This document shows positions 20,943-33,693 of a DNA stretch of 64,000 nucleotides, in pieces (position 1 is the stretch's first letter; each line of letters starts with the position of its first letter). The notes below the pieces were generated by a model, which did no database searches, had not been told where the DNA came from, and worked only from the letters and a program-made list of their open reading frames with translations. The translations under genes and the position numbers were made by a program. The DNA lies in assembly GCA_000827495.1 (NCBI GenBank), contig KN817625.1, forward strand, positions 1 through 64,000, given 5' to 3'. This stretch comes from Hypholoma sublateritium FD-334 SS-4 (lineage: Eukaryota; Basidiomycota; Agaricomycetes; Agaricales; Strophariaceae).

Positions 20943-23900
20943 ATGGGCCCCTACGACAAGCACAAGCTACTCATCGCAAACCGCGGCGAGATCGCCGTGC
21001 GCATCATCAGAACGGCGAAGCGCCTCGGGCTGCGCACCGTCGCGATCTACACGCCCGCCGATGCACTCGCCCCGCACGTCCTCCTCGCCGACGAGGCAGC
21101 GCCGCTCCCCGTGCCCGCCTCCGAGGCGCTCGCGTACCTCGCCGCCGACAGCATCATCGCGATCTGCAGGGCGCGCGGCGCGGCGCTCGTGCACCCGGGA
21201 TACGGCTTCCTCGCCGAGGACGCGGACTTCGCGCGGGCGGTGGGGGCGAGCGGCATCGCGTGGGTGGGGCCCCGCGCCGACGTCATCCGCCTGATGGGTG
21301 TCAAGCATGCGGCGCGAAAGGCGGCGCTCGACGCCGGGGTCGCCGTCGTTCCGGGATCAGAGGGCCTCGTCGCGAGCGAGGAAGAGGCGCTGATCGCTGC
21401 TAGAAAGTGCGGATTCCCGGTTATGCTGAAGGCTACGGCTGGGGGCGGTGGGATGGGCATGGCTGTGTGCCAGGATGAGCTGGCGCTCAAGAACAACTTT
21501 TCGCTCACGACGAATCGCGCGAGGGTGTGCTGTTTCTTCGAAGTAGTAAATATTTCGAATGCTGACCTGTTGCACTTATTAGTCGCTCTTCAACAACGAA
21601 GGTGTTTTTGTAGAGCGGTATTATCCAGCTGCGCGGCATATCGAGATTCAAGTATTTGTCACCTACTGTTTGCGCCCGTTATTCGCCGTCTGATCTTTTC
21701 ACAGGTTTTTGGAAATGGCCTCGGTGATGTAGTTCACATGCGCGAACGCGAATGTAGCGTGCAGAGACGACATCAAAAAGTGATAGAAGAGAGTCCAAGC
21801 CCATTTTGTTTATCTCACCCAGGTATTTCTTTACTTTTACAGCCTCCCTGAAGTATCAACCTTACATCCCAGGTCTGAGGGAACGCATGTGCGAAGTAGC
21901 GGTCGAGTTGGCGCGATCCATCAATTATGATTCAGCAGGTAAGCGAAGATTCTACCACCCTGATAGACGTTGTGATTGAGCTTTCCTCAGGGACAGTCGA
22001 GTTTCTCGTGGACGAGGCCACTGCTGAGTTCTTTTTCCTTGAGATGAATACCAGGATACAAGTAAGCACTTTGAGCTCATGGCGTGCTAACTTTCTCTTA
22101 ACAGCAACGTTACCAGGTCGAACATCCCGTTACAGAGGAGATCCATAGTGGCCTGGACCTCGTGGAGCTGATGGTCAACCAAGCCATCGCTCAAAGTGAC
22201 ACAGGAAGCGGTCTGCCATCCGATTCGCTTGAGATGCAACAGGCAACCTACGATAATCTCTATGAAAGGAGCAAAGCAGCAGGTCGATCTCACGCAATTG
22301 AGGGGCGCATCTACGCCGAGAATCCCTATGAAGGCTTCATCCCTGCGCCTGGTCTCCTGCAACACGTGTCCCTCACGGAGAATAAAGCAGACTGGCTTCG
22401 TGTTGATACTTGGGTATGTCGTCAGCGCAACTGTTTGTGTGGCCGATGCGACTGATATTTACTTTAGGTAGACACTGGGATGCTAATAATACCTCACTTC
22501 GATCCTCTCATTGCCAAATTCATCGTTACCGGTAGCACGAGAGATGAAACTCTTGGTCGATTCCTACTCACGCTGAGCGCGTTCAAAATCTCAGGGCCCC
22601 CGAATAACGTCCAGTACCTTGAAGAAATCGGAAAGAACGAGAAGTTCCGAGCAGGGCTCGCGACGACAACATTTTTGGCAGATTTCAGCGTCAATCCGTG
22701 GTACGGGTATTTATCCTCGTCGCTGATGACAGCCGGCTGATGCAGGTGACATCAGGGCGTTCAAGGTTTTATCTTCCGGCATCGAGGGCACTATTCAGGA
22801 TTTGCCTGGACGAATGATGAGGTTAGGCATGCCGCGAAGCGGACCAATGGACGATCTGGCCTTTTCAGCAGGCAATATACTGGTTGGAAATCCGAGGAAC
22901 ACTGAGGGACTGGAGATCATCGTTGTGCCGGGCTTCGGATTCTCACTGCAGTTCTTCGTCGCAGCTGTTGTATCGGTCACTGGAAAGAACGTGGCAGTGA
23001 AAGTGAACGGTCTCGAGATGCCATTGTGGTCCCGAGTCATGGTCCCTGCAAACGCTAAATTTGAGATCCAGGCGAGATCCCTGAGCGAGTCTGCGACGGG
23101 GCTCAGAACATATATTTGCATCCGAGGAGGGTTCCCCCATATTCCGGCTTATCTAGGCTCAAAGTCTACATCCATGGGCCTTGGGGGCTACCAGGTCAGC
23201 TGTTTTCTGCGCATGTTCTGTGTCCTTGTTTTGATGGTGTCGATAGGGTCGCTCTTTAATGAAAGGAGATGTGATACAGCTCAATGATAACTGTTCCGTA
23301 ACGGCAGACGATATCAGGACTCTCCCCGTAAATCTAGTTCCTGTGTATCCTACTCACTGGGTCGTGTATGTTCTAGCGGGGCCACACGACGACGAAGAAT
23401 TTATCACCCCAGAAGGAATCGATAGATTCTATTCAACCCACTGGCGCATCAGTCCTTCGAGTAACAGACTTGGCATTCGTCTGGAAGCTCCCACCTCGTC
23501 CGACAAAATCCAGTGGGCCAGAGAGAGTGGAGGTGAAGGAGGCTCTCATCCCAGCAACATCCTTGATAATGGCTACGCTCCTGGAACAATCAATATCAAT
23601 GGCGATACACCTGTAATTCTGACGAAGGAAGGCCCAGATATGGGGGGATACCTTTGTATGTGTACTGTTGCTACGGCCGAGATGTACGTACAATTGTACT
23701 TAAATTGCTCCCTCGATTTTGCAAATTCTAATCAAATTACACGCAGGTGAAACTAGGCCAGCTCACCCCAGGAAGCACTGTCGAATTTCGAAGAATATCT
23801 TGGGAGGAATCGCTCCGCAGATCATCTCAGTTCGATGCGTGGCTGGAATCTGTGTCTGATTTTGCAGCGTTGTCGACACCTCAGCCGCTCATTGGACCCG

Positions 23901-25785
23901 GCTTTATGGATGTTACGCACACGGACACTTCACAAACACCCGTTTTGCATAGGCGCTCATCGATATCTCAAAACGATACTTCGGTGTGCTTCCGTCAGGT
24001 AACCTCTCCCCAAATTGATATCTTGACGCGAAAATGACCGTTTGCTTTGAGGCCGGAGACTCTGCTATACTCGTCGAGTTTGGCCCCATGAAGTTGGACG
24101 TTTTTGTGCGAGCGCGGATACATGCATTCCAGGTCAACGTACAGGCAAAGAGTGTACCTGGTATTGGCGTGCTATGTCCCTGTATACGATCTATTCTTGC
24201 GAGTCTGAGTCTTGGACTTCCTCTCTGTGCTGTGCTGACCTGATACGTTTCAGTGCTGTTATGATCCCCGTGCAATCTCACAATCTGTCATTCTGCAAAT
24301 TCTCATAAAATCGGAGAACGATATTCCCAAAGATATGTACAGTATGGAATTTCCGGGCCGGAGGATTACATTTCCCATTGTCCTCGACGACAAATGGAAC
24401 AAAGATGCACTTCAGCGCTACATGTCTACTACTCGCGACCGGGCGGTCTACTTACCCAGCAATGTGGAATATTTAGCCAAGAACAACGGCCTATCCGACT
24501 CAAATGAAGCCCTGCAAAAGCTCGTACAGTCTGATTGGGTCCGTATTTTTTATGATTCTATATTCGCCGAAGATAATCAACCCCTATAGTTGGTATTGGG
24601 AGTCGGATTCTATCTCGCATGCCCATTCTTGATTCCAGTAAGTCCCACATTTTGTTCGGGTATGTCCAACTTTCATTCAATGCTTCCTATTCGCAGATCG
24701 ATCCCCGCTGCCGCCTAATTGGTCAGAAAATGAATCCATCTCGTACTTTTACCCCACGAGTAAGTTGCTGTTATCGTGTACTCAAACTTGACAAGTAAAC
24801 AGGTACTAGGGAGCAATCGGTATCGCGGGACCTGTTGCAGCTATTTATCCGATAGAATCTCCTGGCGGCTATCAATTATACGGTCGAACACTGCCTGGAT
24901 GGCAAACATGGGGAAAAGGCAAGGACTTCACACCAAGTAAACCTTGGCTGCTGGAAGCGTTCGACCAGGTATGCATAAATCAGTTTTCAATATATGACAA
25001 TTGAAGATGCTCGATCCTGGGCCAGGTGCACTTTAAACCTGTCACTGAAGACGAATATGTCGAGGTGACTTGAGCGTCTTAAACTTCACACTACTTCTCT
25101 GAAATCCTCCGCGTAGCTGGAAAGGAAGTTCGACGCTGGTCAATACTCTTTTGAAGTAAAATCAATCAACACTACTCCCCAATCAATGTTCGTCAACTTA
25201 TTTACTTCGTCATAGATAGAGCATGTCACTTTCTCGATCGAGGAGCATTCCAGATTCCTCGATTCAATAGCGGATGAGATTGACATATTTCGCCGCAAGC
25301 AAAAGGAAGGCAGTAATCAAGAAGAAATCAAGTAAGTGCTGTAACAAATTTACCTGTTCAAAACCACATTTACGGCGATTTCAGGGAACGCGCTTTGCTT
25401 CAGCAATGGGAAAGCCAAAAAAATTCGTCAACTGTTGATTATAATAATCATGGCCCTCACCAAGGTACGTCCTACACTTAACCGAAGACAACGGGAATAT
25501 TCCAATTGAACGTTATCACCATCTTGTTATCGCCCATCTCTAGCTCTGAACGGCGAGTCAGAAGTCACTGCCTCATTGTTCGCTACCGTGTGGAGGATAA
25601 AATGCAAACCCGGAGGGGTAATTCACTCCGAATCCGACGTCCTTGTTATCCTCGAAGCAATGAAAACAGAAATACCCGTCCTTGCTGGAGAAGATAACGT
25701 AGGTAAAACGATACAAAGGTTTGGCTACGGAATCAAGGAAGGATCATCTGTGATACCAGGAGAAACACTACTTGTATTGAACTAA
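20943..25785 (+). CDS. lamA: Biotin-dependent lactam/5-oxoproline (urea carboxylase-like) enzyme
   Basis: Twenty exons joined by hand give 1261 aa in one frame. Domains in order: biotin carboxylase (about 1-460; [14 protein letters not shown], the GGGGMGM glycine loop, [30 protein letters not shown]); AHS2/PxpC carboxyltransferase (about 480-780; [22 protein letters not shown]); AHS1/PxpB (about 850-1110; [36 protein letters not shown]); then a biotinyl domain with EAMKTE, the biotin-accepting Lys being residue 1222 (25663-25665). This is the order of urea carboxylase, but no allophanate hydrolase amidase domain is attached; instead a LamB/YcsF gene precedes it. Pairing with LamB points to lactam or 5-oxoproline opening rather than urea breakdown. 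Intron 11 (24199-24253) appears to use a GC donor (GCGAGT). I see no frameshift or loss of a key motif. Confidence 0.9.
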
Positions 25786-25899
25786 CGCTCTTCTTCCAGC
25801 GCTTCATTGCACACGAGTTACTTATTTATAATAATAAAATAAACAGGATTTCGAAAGTCGAGCGAAGATTTATTGCGGACTAAGCTATGTAAATTACGA

Positions 25900-28359
25900 T
25901 TAATGACTTCCAAATTGCCTGAACCACGCGTTAACAGGTTTCCAAAGTACCAGAGGAGATATAATTTTTGGAGTTGCTGGTACGCTGCGAGGGGTTTTTA
26001 CGGGGGACCCATTGCTACTCGGCTTCCAGGCTGAAAGCCATGTCTTCATCGAGGCGAGGGCTTTTGCTTGGACTGCCGCAATGCTAGCATCAACTAAGCC
26101 AGCCCTGGTGATCAAGTCAGAGCAATGGAAGCCATCCCCAACGGCGATGGGCTGAGAGGCCGTGCTTTGAATGTTCTGTGTCTCTGCAGATACTGTTGCG
26201 TCTTTCCATGGATCGCCTGATGGTTCCAATGTCTATCAGCCTAGATGTTCAATATGCGAATAAGGAGATATAATTTACGGATTCCATTAGCGAAGAAGAG
26301 ATTGTTGATTTGAACGTTCCAGCCATGGTATTTGATGTTCGTGGCAAGGACGTTAGGGATAGGTGGCAGAGGGAACGCAGAGGGGAACATTTGCTGGCAT
26401 TGTCTCTAATATATGATTCCGTTCCATTAACGACGATGTAGAGGGAATGGCAGACGAACGACTTACCAAGTCGTATAGGGGCTGCACGAGCCTCGTAACG
26501 ATACTGGGGCTGGTCAACGGAGCGGCGTCCTGTACAAATTCATCTACATGAGCCCGAATGATAATGGCGTAAAAAAACATTGCTTACCTGGAGATAGCCG
26601 ACTTCATTGCAGCTGAGTACCGCGTGAGTGGAAACGGCTGTGGATATCGCTGAATTAAACGTACACAATCCAGTACCAAGACCGTCCGGCATTATCGATA
26701 GCTGTGTTTGTCCAGTAATCTTGCGAAAGATCATACGTGCCGAGGCAATCCCTAGATTGGTGTGATTGTTAAAACATAAACTTCGCTGGTCACTGAGTAA
26801 CACACTCTGCATTGCTTGTCCCACAGACTAAGTATTGCAGAGATCAAATAAGCATCAGTATCAAACGTCGAACAGCGTGAGACACACCGTTTGCGTAGTA
26901 GGTAGTACGCCAATACGTTCCCCAGGCGGCGACGGCGTGATCAACACCCCATCCAGCTGCAGGAGCGCTCACACCGTTCTTCACCTCCAGCGCATCGCAG
27001 AATTCGGTGAACTGTGTGCCAGGTCCGTCGGTGACGTCAAGACTTTGCCAATCCCAAAGGTTGTTCCTCACTTTAATTCAAGACTGTCAAGGATGCCACC
27101 AATATATAGAATAAGAAACAGACATACGAGCACCAGCAACGTCATCCAGGTGGGTCATATTTCCGAGGCCGAAGTTCTCCTTCATGGCCTGGATCGCCGT
27201 GGCGTTCCCGCTAAGGAATGTCTTGTCCACGCGGGAGATTACTGCTTGAATGTCCGCGGAGCAGTTTGCGGGCATGTTCTGGCGAATGGGCTCGAAATAT
27301 CTCCAGAAGTCACTACCAGATTGTCAGGACGAGTGCTGGCGACACAGGAGAGATGGAATGTATGCTTACACAATGGCTTCAACAACCGCGGATGATGCGT
27401 ATCCCGCGGCAAATAAGCCTGGTTTGCTTTTGGCGTCGCGGGATTCAACGACCGCTCAAACTACGAAGTAGATAAAAATAAGCTTACTTGACCATGGTCC
27501 AGCTCGTCAGAGCACCTAGATAGTGTGGCGTGCTCAGCAGAGCTCTCAAATAAAACAGTATGCAGAAACACACACCGGAATAACTACCGCCAACCAGAAT
27601 CCACGGTGCCTTGTCTGGGCCCACAGAGTCTCCACCTGGCATGGGGAGATTGACATTTTTAGCGAAGTACTCCAAATCGTCGATGGCCTGCTGAATTGTG
27701 TGCAATTTGAGGCTTTGCACGCTGAGATTAGAATATGGGTTGCTGAGGCCGTAGAACCTATGCTCGATGACAATGGTACTTCCATTCTGCTGTTGTGCTA
27801 AATCACCACTTCAGATTAAGATCCCCCTTGTCATCAAATTCAAGTTTGACTGTCTCACCAAAAAGGCCGTTGATCGTTCGGTTTGTGAGGTACCCAGAAT
27901 AACCTTGTTCGATAGATCCTCATCAGCAAGCCATTGTTGAAAAATTGCGATTGATTCACCATCTGCATTCCCCTCTCCCGGAGTGCTCAAAATAATCGGA
28001 CCGCCTTAAGAATGAGTGCATACGTAACCGTTTAGTCGAGAACAATGCAACCAGATACATGATTTACACTCACCTTTCTCGTAGAACTCATATGTATGCC
28101 AAAACCTCTGTTTGAATGTTCCAAGAGACGGGTTGTTGTGGTCGATGAGTTGGTCGAAGTAGTACGTGGTGTCATAGGGCGGCAATACTGTCCCGTTCCG
28201 GCTGGTGACAGGGGTATCTGCACTTGGTGCCTTCACCATGGGTACTGTGGCGGGACGCATGATGTTTCCGTGCGGGCGACCATCGCGGAGACGCCCAGAG
28301 ACCACAGACAAGCAGGATAGCAGCAGAACAAGGCCGTACAGGCATCGGGGGAGCGCCAT
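25900..28359 (-). CDS. Secreted serine peptidase family S28
   Basis: A multi-exon minus-strand gene beginning at ATG 28359 and ending at 25900. The N-terminus MALPRCLYGLVLLLSCLSVVSG is a clear signal peptide. It then follows family S28 (prolyl/lysosomal Pro-Xaa carboxypeptidase type): FDQLIDHNNPSLGTFKQRFW, GGPIILSTPGEGNADGYSGY (across an intron), GSTIVIEHRFYG, WILVGGSYSGALTSW with the nucleophile Ser in GxSYxG, DPWKDATVSAE with the catalytic Asp, and AVGDGFHCSDL with the catalytic His. Several N-x-S/T sites fit a secreted glycoprotein. It lies convergent to the lam locus, 114 bp apart. Proline-containing peptides released by such enzymes could supply nitrogen. All catalytic motifs are present; exact exon borders were checked only for parts of the gene. 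Confidence 0.88.
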
Positions 28360-28689
28360 AGTTGAGGGGCTCTGGACGGCGAGTGGTGAGCAGCGTTGTT
28401 CTTATATACCTTGTTTCTCATATCAAAACTGCACGAGGGCAACATTGATAGCGATGGCGGCCTTGCCACAAGGGTAGACGAGACGCATGAGCGCCGCCAC
28501 TTTTCCAAAGATGCACGCGTGGATGTTATTTCGCGCACGCGTGCGCATATCTTAAAATAGAGCGCCAAGTTCCTGAGGGCGCTTGATCGGTCGGCGGTAC
28601 TAGAAGAATAGCGTAGTTGAAGTGCACTGGTATGGATGATATACGATTCAGATTCTACAGGAGGGTACAAGGAACATGGGCTACACCAT

Positions 28690-30799
28690 TTAAGCACGCT
28701 TTCTGAAGAACAACGAACCATAGGGGTTTGGCGAGCAGGTAGTTTGGAACCAAATGTTGGGCGGGCGCGGGGTATTTTCGGGGAGCTTGACATCGTACGT
28801 CATGAGGATGTGCGCGAGCATGGCCTTGAGTTCGTTGACAGCAAAAAAGCGCCCAGGGCTAAGCAGAAAAAATGGAAAATAAGATTAGTAGTTAGATAAT
28901 CGCGACACCAAAAACTCACCACGCATGGCGGCCTGTTCCGAATGTGATGTAGTCGTGGCTCAGTGCGACCATTTGGTGCTTTATGCCTTCGCCGTCTCCT
29001 TCTCTTTTCTCCGAGAATCTGAACCCGTCGAAGGTATCTGCATCCGGATAGACATGCTAAAGTCATTTCTCATTAACATTTTCTACGAAAATCCATAGCC
29101 CAGGGAAATACGAACGTCGTCATGATGTGTTGAGTGTGTGGCAAACGCAACAAATGTACCAGCAGGTACTGTGATGCCGTTAGAGAAGGTGAAATCTTTT
29201 AGAGCCTTCCGCGACACGCTGACTTGAGAGCAGAAGTAAGCCATGCAGAACCTCTCATGGATGGAGCAGGGTCTTACGTCCACCGGTAGCCAGGCGCTGC
29301 GATTCTTTGAGGAAGCTGTCCACTTTCCGCATCTTGCCCATGGCGGCCTTTGTCCAGCCTTCTGATGAGATCACTGCTTCTACTTCTTCTCTCATCGCCT
29401 CCACATACTGGGGATAGGCGGCCAAGTCATATAGTGCATTGGTCAGTGCCTGCCGCAACAAATAGGTTGATTTCAAATGCATATCGTACATGGACAGGAC
29501 GCACCATGGACGTGGTGTGAATAGCGGCAAAGTTGATGCCCAGGACACGTAGAGAGATTTGCTCGGTCGTCCGCTGAGGGCCCTTCGCTTCCTCTAAGAG
29601 CCACGTAATGAGATCGTTCTGATGCATAACGTTTTCATGATCAGCTGCTCATGCTATGCAGTGAGGATCACGATGTGTACCGCAGTGTCCTCAGCTTCTG
29701 GACCATATAGTTTTTCATTTGCGAGGCGCTCTTCGATTATCGGACCGATATGCTTGATGGTTCGCTGGGCACGAGCAGGGATCTTCGTCAAATATCTGCC
29801 AACAATTCTGTTGCAATGCTGTCGCTCAGCATCCTATCGGAATAGATAAGGGAGTATGGTTACGGTCTAAGAAGCTTTGGAAATCTGTTGATGGTCTGTG
29901 CCCCTCTCATAACGTCGCCCGTGAATTGTTCGTTGAGCTTTCTGTAGTCGGGATCTCTGCCTAATTTTGCGTCAGTTTGTGCGCTGCAAGAAACAGTCTT
30001 ACTCACAAAGCGGAAGTCCCACGAATAGGCGGTTGCTTGTTCGACAGACAATTTGTCTCGCGGTCGAAAGAATACGAGTTTTGGTCCACTCTGAGATCTA
30101 ATGTATTATGTTCTGCCCAACAATTTCAATCAGATATGCATACCTCCAGTCGGAGGGATCATCTCCCCGAACGCTTCTTGTATCTCGTCCTTGATTTCTG
30201 GGAAACGATAGCCAAGATTCCTTGTTAACGGCGTGCGAACAACTGCGATGTGAAAAGGGTCTGTGCGGTTTTGTTTTCCAAGCATGTAGTCGGCTTGTAT
30301 TGTCTAAGACGGAGATGAGAACGTCAGAAATCTGGACGAGTCCTATAAGTGTCCAGGTACCTCCGCAATGGCTTCTCTGAAAGAAAGCTGCTCATCGGTG
30401 GCCTGGCGGATATCTTCCAACATGTCGGAGCCACTGACAACAACCATATACCTTCCCATCGTCGACACTTTGAAAGCAGTCCCGTAGTACTTGAAAATGT
30501 TCGTGAGATTTTATTAATCTATGCTCGGGAGTACCAACCTTCTCATATCCTTCCTGTATCATCTGCTGGCCTTCACGGAAGAATCGCCTGGCGTCGAAAT
30601 ATGACGAGATGAGGCCAGATCCCCCAACGCTGGGTATATGGCGCAACTGTTGCATGCCTTAGCAAGATAAAAAGACAAGGGAAAAGCATGAGCATACCTG
30701 ATGGGTAGGAGAGCGTATATACTTGACACTGAGGAAGATGACGGCTAGTAATGCTGCCACGGGCCATGAAAGAGGATAGTTGTCGAGCATGTCGAACAT
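28690..30799 (-). CDS. Cytochrome P450 monooxygenase
   Basis: A minus-strand multi-exon gene from ATG 30799 to TAA at 28690. The N-terminal helix PLSWPVAALLAVIFLSVKYI anchors it in the ER. The I-helix region reads GINFAAIHTTS (the AIHTTS variant common in basidiomycete P450s), the K-helix ExxR is KESQR, the PERF-like segment is present as FDGFRFSEKR, and the haem loop FGTGRHACPGRFFA is split by an intron inside the Cys codon. The C-terminus ends SLFFRKRA. A TATATA box lies about 50 bp upstream of the ATG. The closest groups by motif are fungal detoxification/secondary-metabolism CYP families; no biosynthetic core enzyme lies nearby, so a cluster role is not supported. The substrate is unknown. 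Confidence 0.9.
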
Positions 30800-33030
30800 A
30801 GTAGTCGAATACGCCTCGTGTGTGCAGTTCCTCTCGTTCACTGCTGGGCTAGTATATATCCTGTCGCGGGATATAAGTGTCTGATTGAAATTAGACACGC
30901 TATTATAGATCCATGCCTACCAACAGGTCACCAGATGCCGTATCAGAGCTTCTTTGCCTGGATATGGGAAACGGGTGGCCCGTTCGAATCAGTGGAATCC
31001 GTGCCATCTTGCAGAGAGCGGAGGTATGCGCCGCATGTTGTAAGACGATATGAATAATAGTTTTCCCGAGGGCGATGGAAACAGAAGCAAGTTCCCATGT
31101 CGAAGTATGTCGCGTCGTGGGGCGTGCGCTGCTGCGCAGTAATCCACCGTTGTCGACGATCGTCATTGCCGCACGATGATTGGGAAAGCAAGCCATACCA
31201 GGCCTTGTCTTCGGCGGCATGCAGGCAACTTGTATGGCCGAGGGGCTCCGGGATATGGTAGAGTGTCCTAAATCGACTCCAGGGAGAGCCAGGGAGCTTC
31301 AGAGTCTTGTTTGTTCGTTTACTTCTGAATCGGCCGCCGAAGGGCTTGACGTGTACTGCATGACCCTTCATTCGTCGGTGGTAGCATCCCTGAGCCCCAG
31401 AAACTAAAAAAGAATGTCATGGTTTACATAGCTTGGGTTTAGCGTTGCATGTATTTTCAAGTTATTTTAGCGCGTGCGGGCGGCAGAAATCGGAAGAAAT
31501 AGGAATGTTCCGCGAAAAGCATTGTTTGGCATTCTCTTTAATTCATAACCGGGCAGTTCGACAGTCGACTCGTCGCAAGTTTGACACGCACCAAGACTCA
31601 AGCTTTACTCAAGTGTAACCCCACAACGACGACAAAATGATACCCACCGTCAACCTACCGTTATAGCAGATCGCTCGACCTCGTTCAGAATGTGGCGAAC
31701 TCCGAAACGCTACGCCGGATATCTTGCAAAATGGACTGGCGACCTCAGACCATCACCGCTGGCGAGGACCCCGTTTCCCTGAGACCAACTATACACTCAA
31801 CTGAGTTTTCTTTGGGCCGAGGGAATAGCTGTCCGGAACGGCCTCCAGCTATTGCCAGTGATATCGTGATCAGGCTTACCCTCCTCGCCGGATGTTGTTC
31901 CTTGGATAATATTGGACCTTGGGCACTTGCAATATGGGCGGCCCAGACGCGATGCGACGGAGTTGACGGAGTTTGTCCTGCTTTCCTTGATAGTCACATC
32001 CCGAAATTTTAGAACTTTAGGTCAGGCGACCAGTCGTCATTAACTGCGGTCTTTCAACACTAGACGGCGTCTTCAATCAACCTCGTCGAAATCACGTAGT
32101 CGGTCTCTTCTTTGGCAACATTTCCGCAATCTGTGGGGTCTCTGTGTATTCATGGCCAACAGTAAACACGACATCGTGGGCGCGCTATTTTCGACCGCAG
32201 GAATTTCGAGCGTTCACGGAGAGACGGCATGTTAGAAGTCCGAACAGCATATGATAGTTGACTAGTGACTGATCGCGGAAGAAGTCGTCGTGGGGGACCC
32301 AAAAACGTCGCTCTGGTCTCCATCTGCTCTTGCACCAGACAATGAGCCGACGGCTCTCCTCAAATTTGTTACCACTCCCGAAACTCTGATCATCTCATCG
32401 CAATAACTGCGGAATGTCGGCCTGACCCGAGCGCAAGCTTGATAGCATGCGTCCAGGCTACAGCGTGTACCGGCATCCTCAACTGCTCCGGAATCTCGCC
32501 TTCACTCGGTGGCCATACCTCATCTTGCGTCCGCGAGAGACTTGCACCTATTCCCCGCGGGGCTCTTGGTACGCCAGCCTCGCAGTGATTGCGGTATACT
32601 TGCGGGCTTCATCTTGCCTTTCGATATGTGCTCAGAGAGCAATGACCTGTTTGATGGTGGCTCAAAGAAACAAGGGTTTTCGCCCCAGAAGGGGGACCAA
32701 TAGGGGCGCACGTTCCGTCCGGAGATGCCTGTAGAAAGCATGGCCGCTTGGAAGGCCAGTCAATGGTAAGCACTGGCCAATTGGCCACCTATCGTTTTTC
32801 TGACTTCTTCATTCAAGGGAACGGGTGCGAAGCTGTGACAGGATGTGCCTGTCTGAATATTATTATGTGGCATTGTGGCCACCTGGTGGAAGATGCCACA
32901 CATGAGTGAGGGCCAGTTTCTGTCTGCTTGGGCCTCTTGGCTATTTAATCGACGTGCTATCGTTTTCTGGCCTTTCACTTCGACTCCCATTACTTTGCTC
33001 TCACCATCCACTCCACACCGCTCCTGCCAA
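30800..33030. other. Gene-poor stretch, nothing recognised
   Basis: 2.2 kb with only scattered frames under 145 codons and no coherent splice chain or recognisable protein on either strand. It could hide relics of mobile elements too old to see by eye. Confidence 0.4.
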
Positions 33031-33693
33031 ATGTCTCGCCAAGCGTCGCCCCTTAGGTATGTCTGCTATTGAACACCGAGCTTGTTCGTTTGTACTTACT
33101 ATGTCTCGTCGCGTACCAGCTCGGACGCCATCTGGACGCTGCTAAACGAATACAACTCCAATAAGATTGGAGTGATTTTGGAGTTTGCTAGACAGTGCGT
33201 GTACCCCTTTACTCTCGATTGTTGGCCGTTTGGGCTGAGCGCTCTCTCACCCGCCAGTGGGATAGACTTTCCCAAGATGATGTACGATCACTTCCAGTTG
33301 GAGGCGTCGCTAAACGCAAACACTTCCGACCCCTCAGCGCCAATTATCGAGGCGGATTGTCCCCCGCCGTCGATATCGCCGAGCCCTGAAGCCCCGAATG
33401 TTCAAGGAATACTGGCTCGGGCCCCGGTCGCAGATCCAACGGTGTGGAAAAAGATTGCTGCCACTGACTCTGTGTTCTTCTCCGCGCCGACGCGTAAGGG
33501 AACAGCCTCGCAACAGACCGGAGCGTCGGGCTCCGGAGGATCTCTTGCCCAGCCCCGCCCTGCCTTCGTGCACCAGCGCACTGCGGATCCTATTTTCTCG
33601 GCCGCACCGCCTTCCCTCACTACCAGCGGAAGTCGTAGCTGCACGCCACCCGGAATCGCTCGCGGGGAAGGCACCCCTGGTTTTTCGGGATGA
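33031..33693 (+). CDS. Hypothetical disordered small protein
   Basis: Exons 33031-33056, 33120-33194 and 33258-33693 give 178 aa with matching phases. The first 60 residues contain a helical core (SSDAIWTLLNEYNSNKIGVI, then FPKMMYDHFQLEASLN). The remainder is Pro/Ser/Ala/Gly-rich and predicted disordered. I do not recognise a domain. Good splice sites (GTATGT...CCAG, GTGCGT...CCAG) and the compositional shift argue for a real gene. Confidence 0.5.

Noticed and set aside
20908..21294. Ser/Arg/Pro-rich plus-strand frame overlapping the biotin carboxylase start
   Set aside because: Shadow frame of GC-rich coding sequence; the biotin carboxylase frame carries the conserved motifs.
22690..22760. 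Apparent break between biotin carboxylase and AHS2 domains
   Set aside because: Donor at 22701 and acceptor at 22755 give a clean junction ([11 protein letters not shown]); no frameshift.
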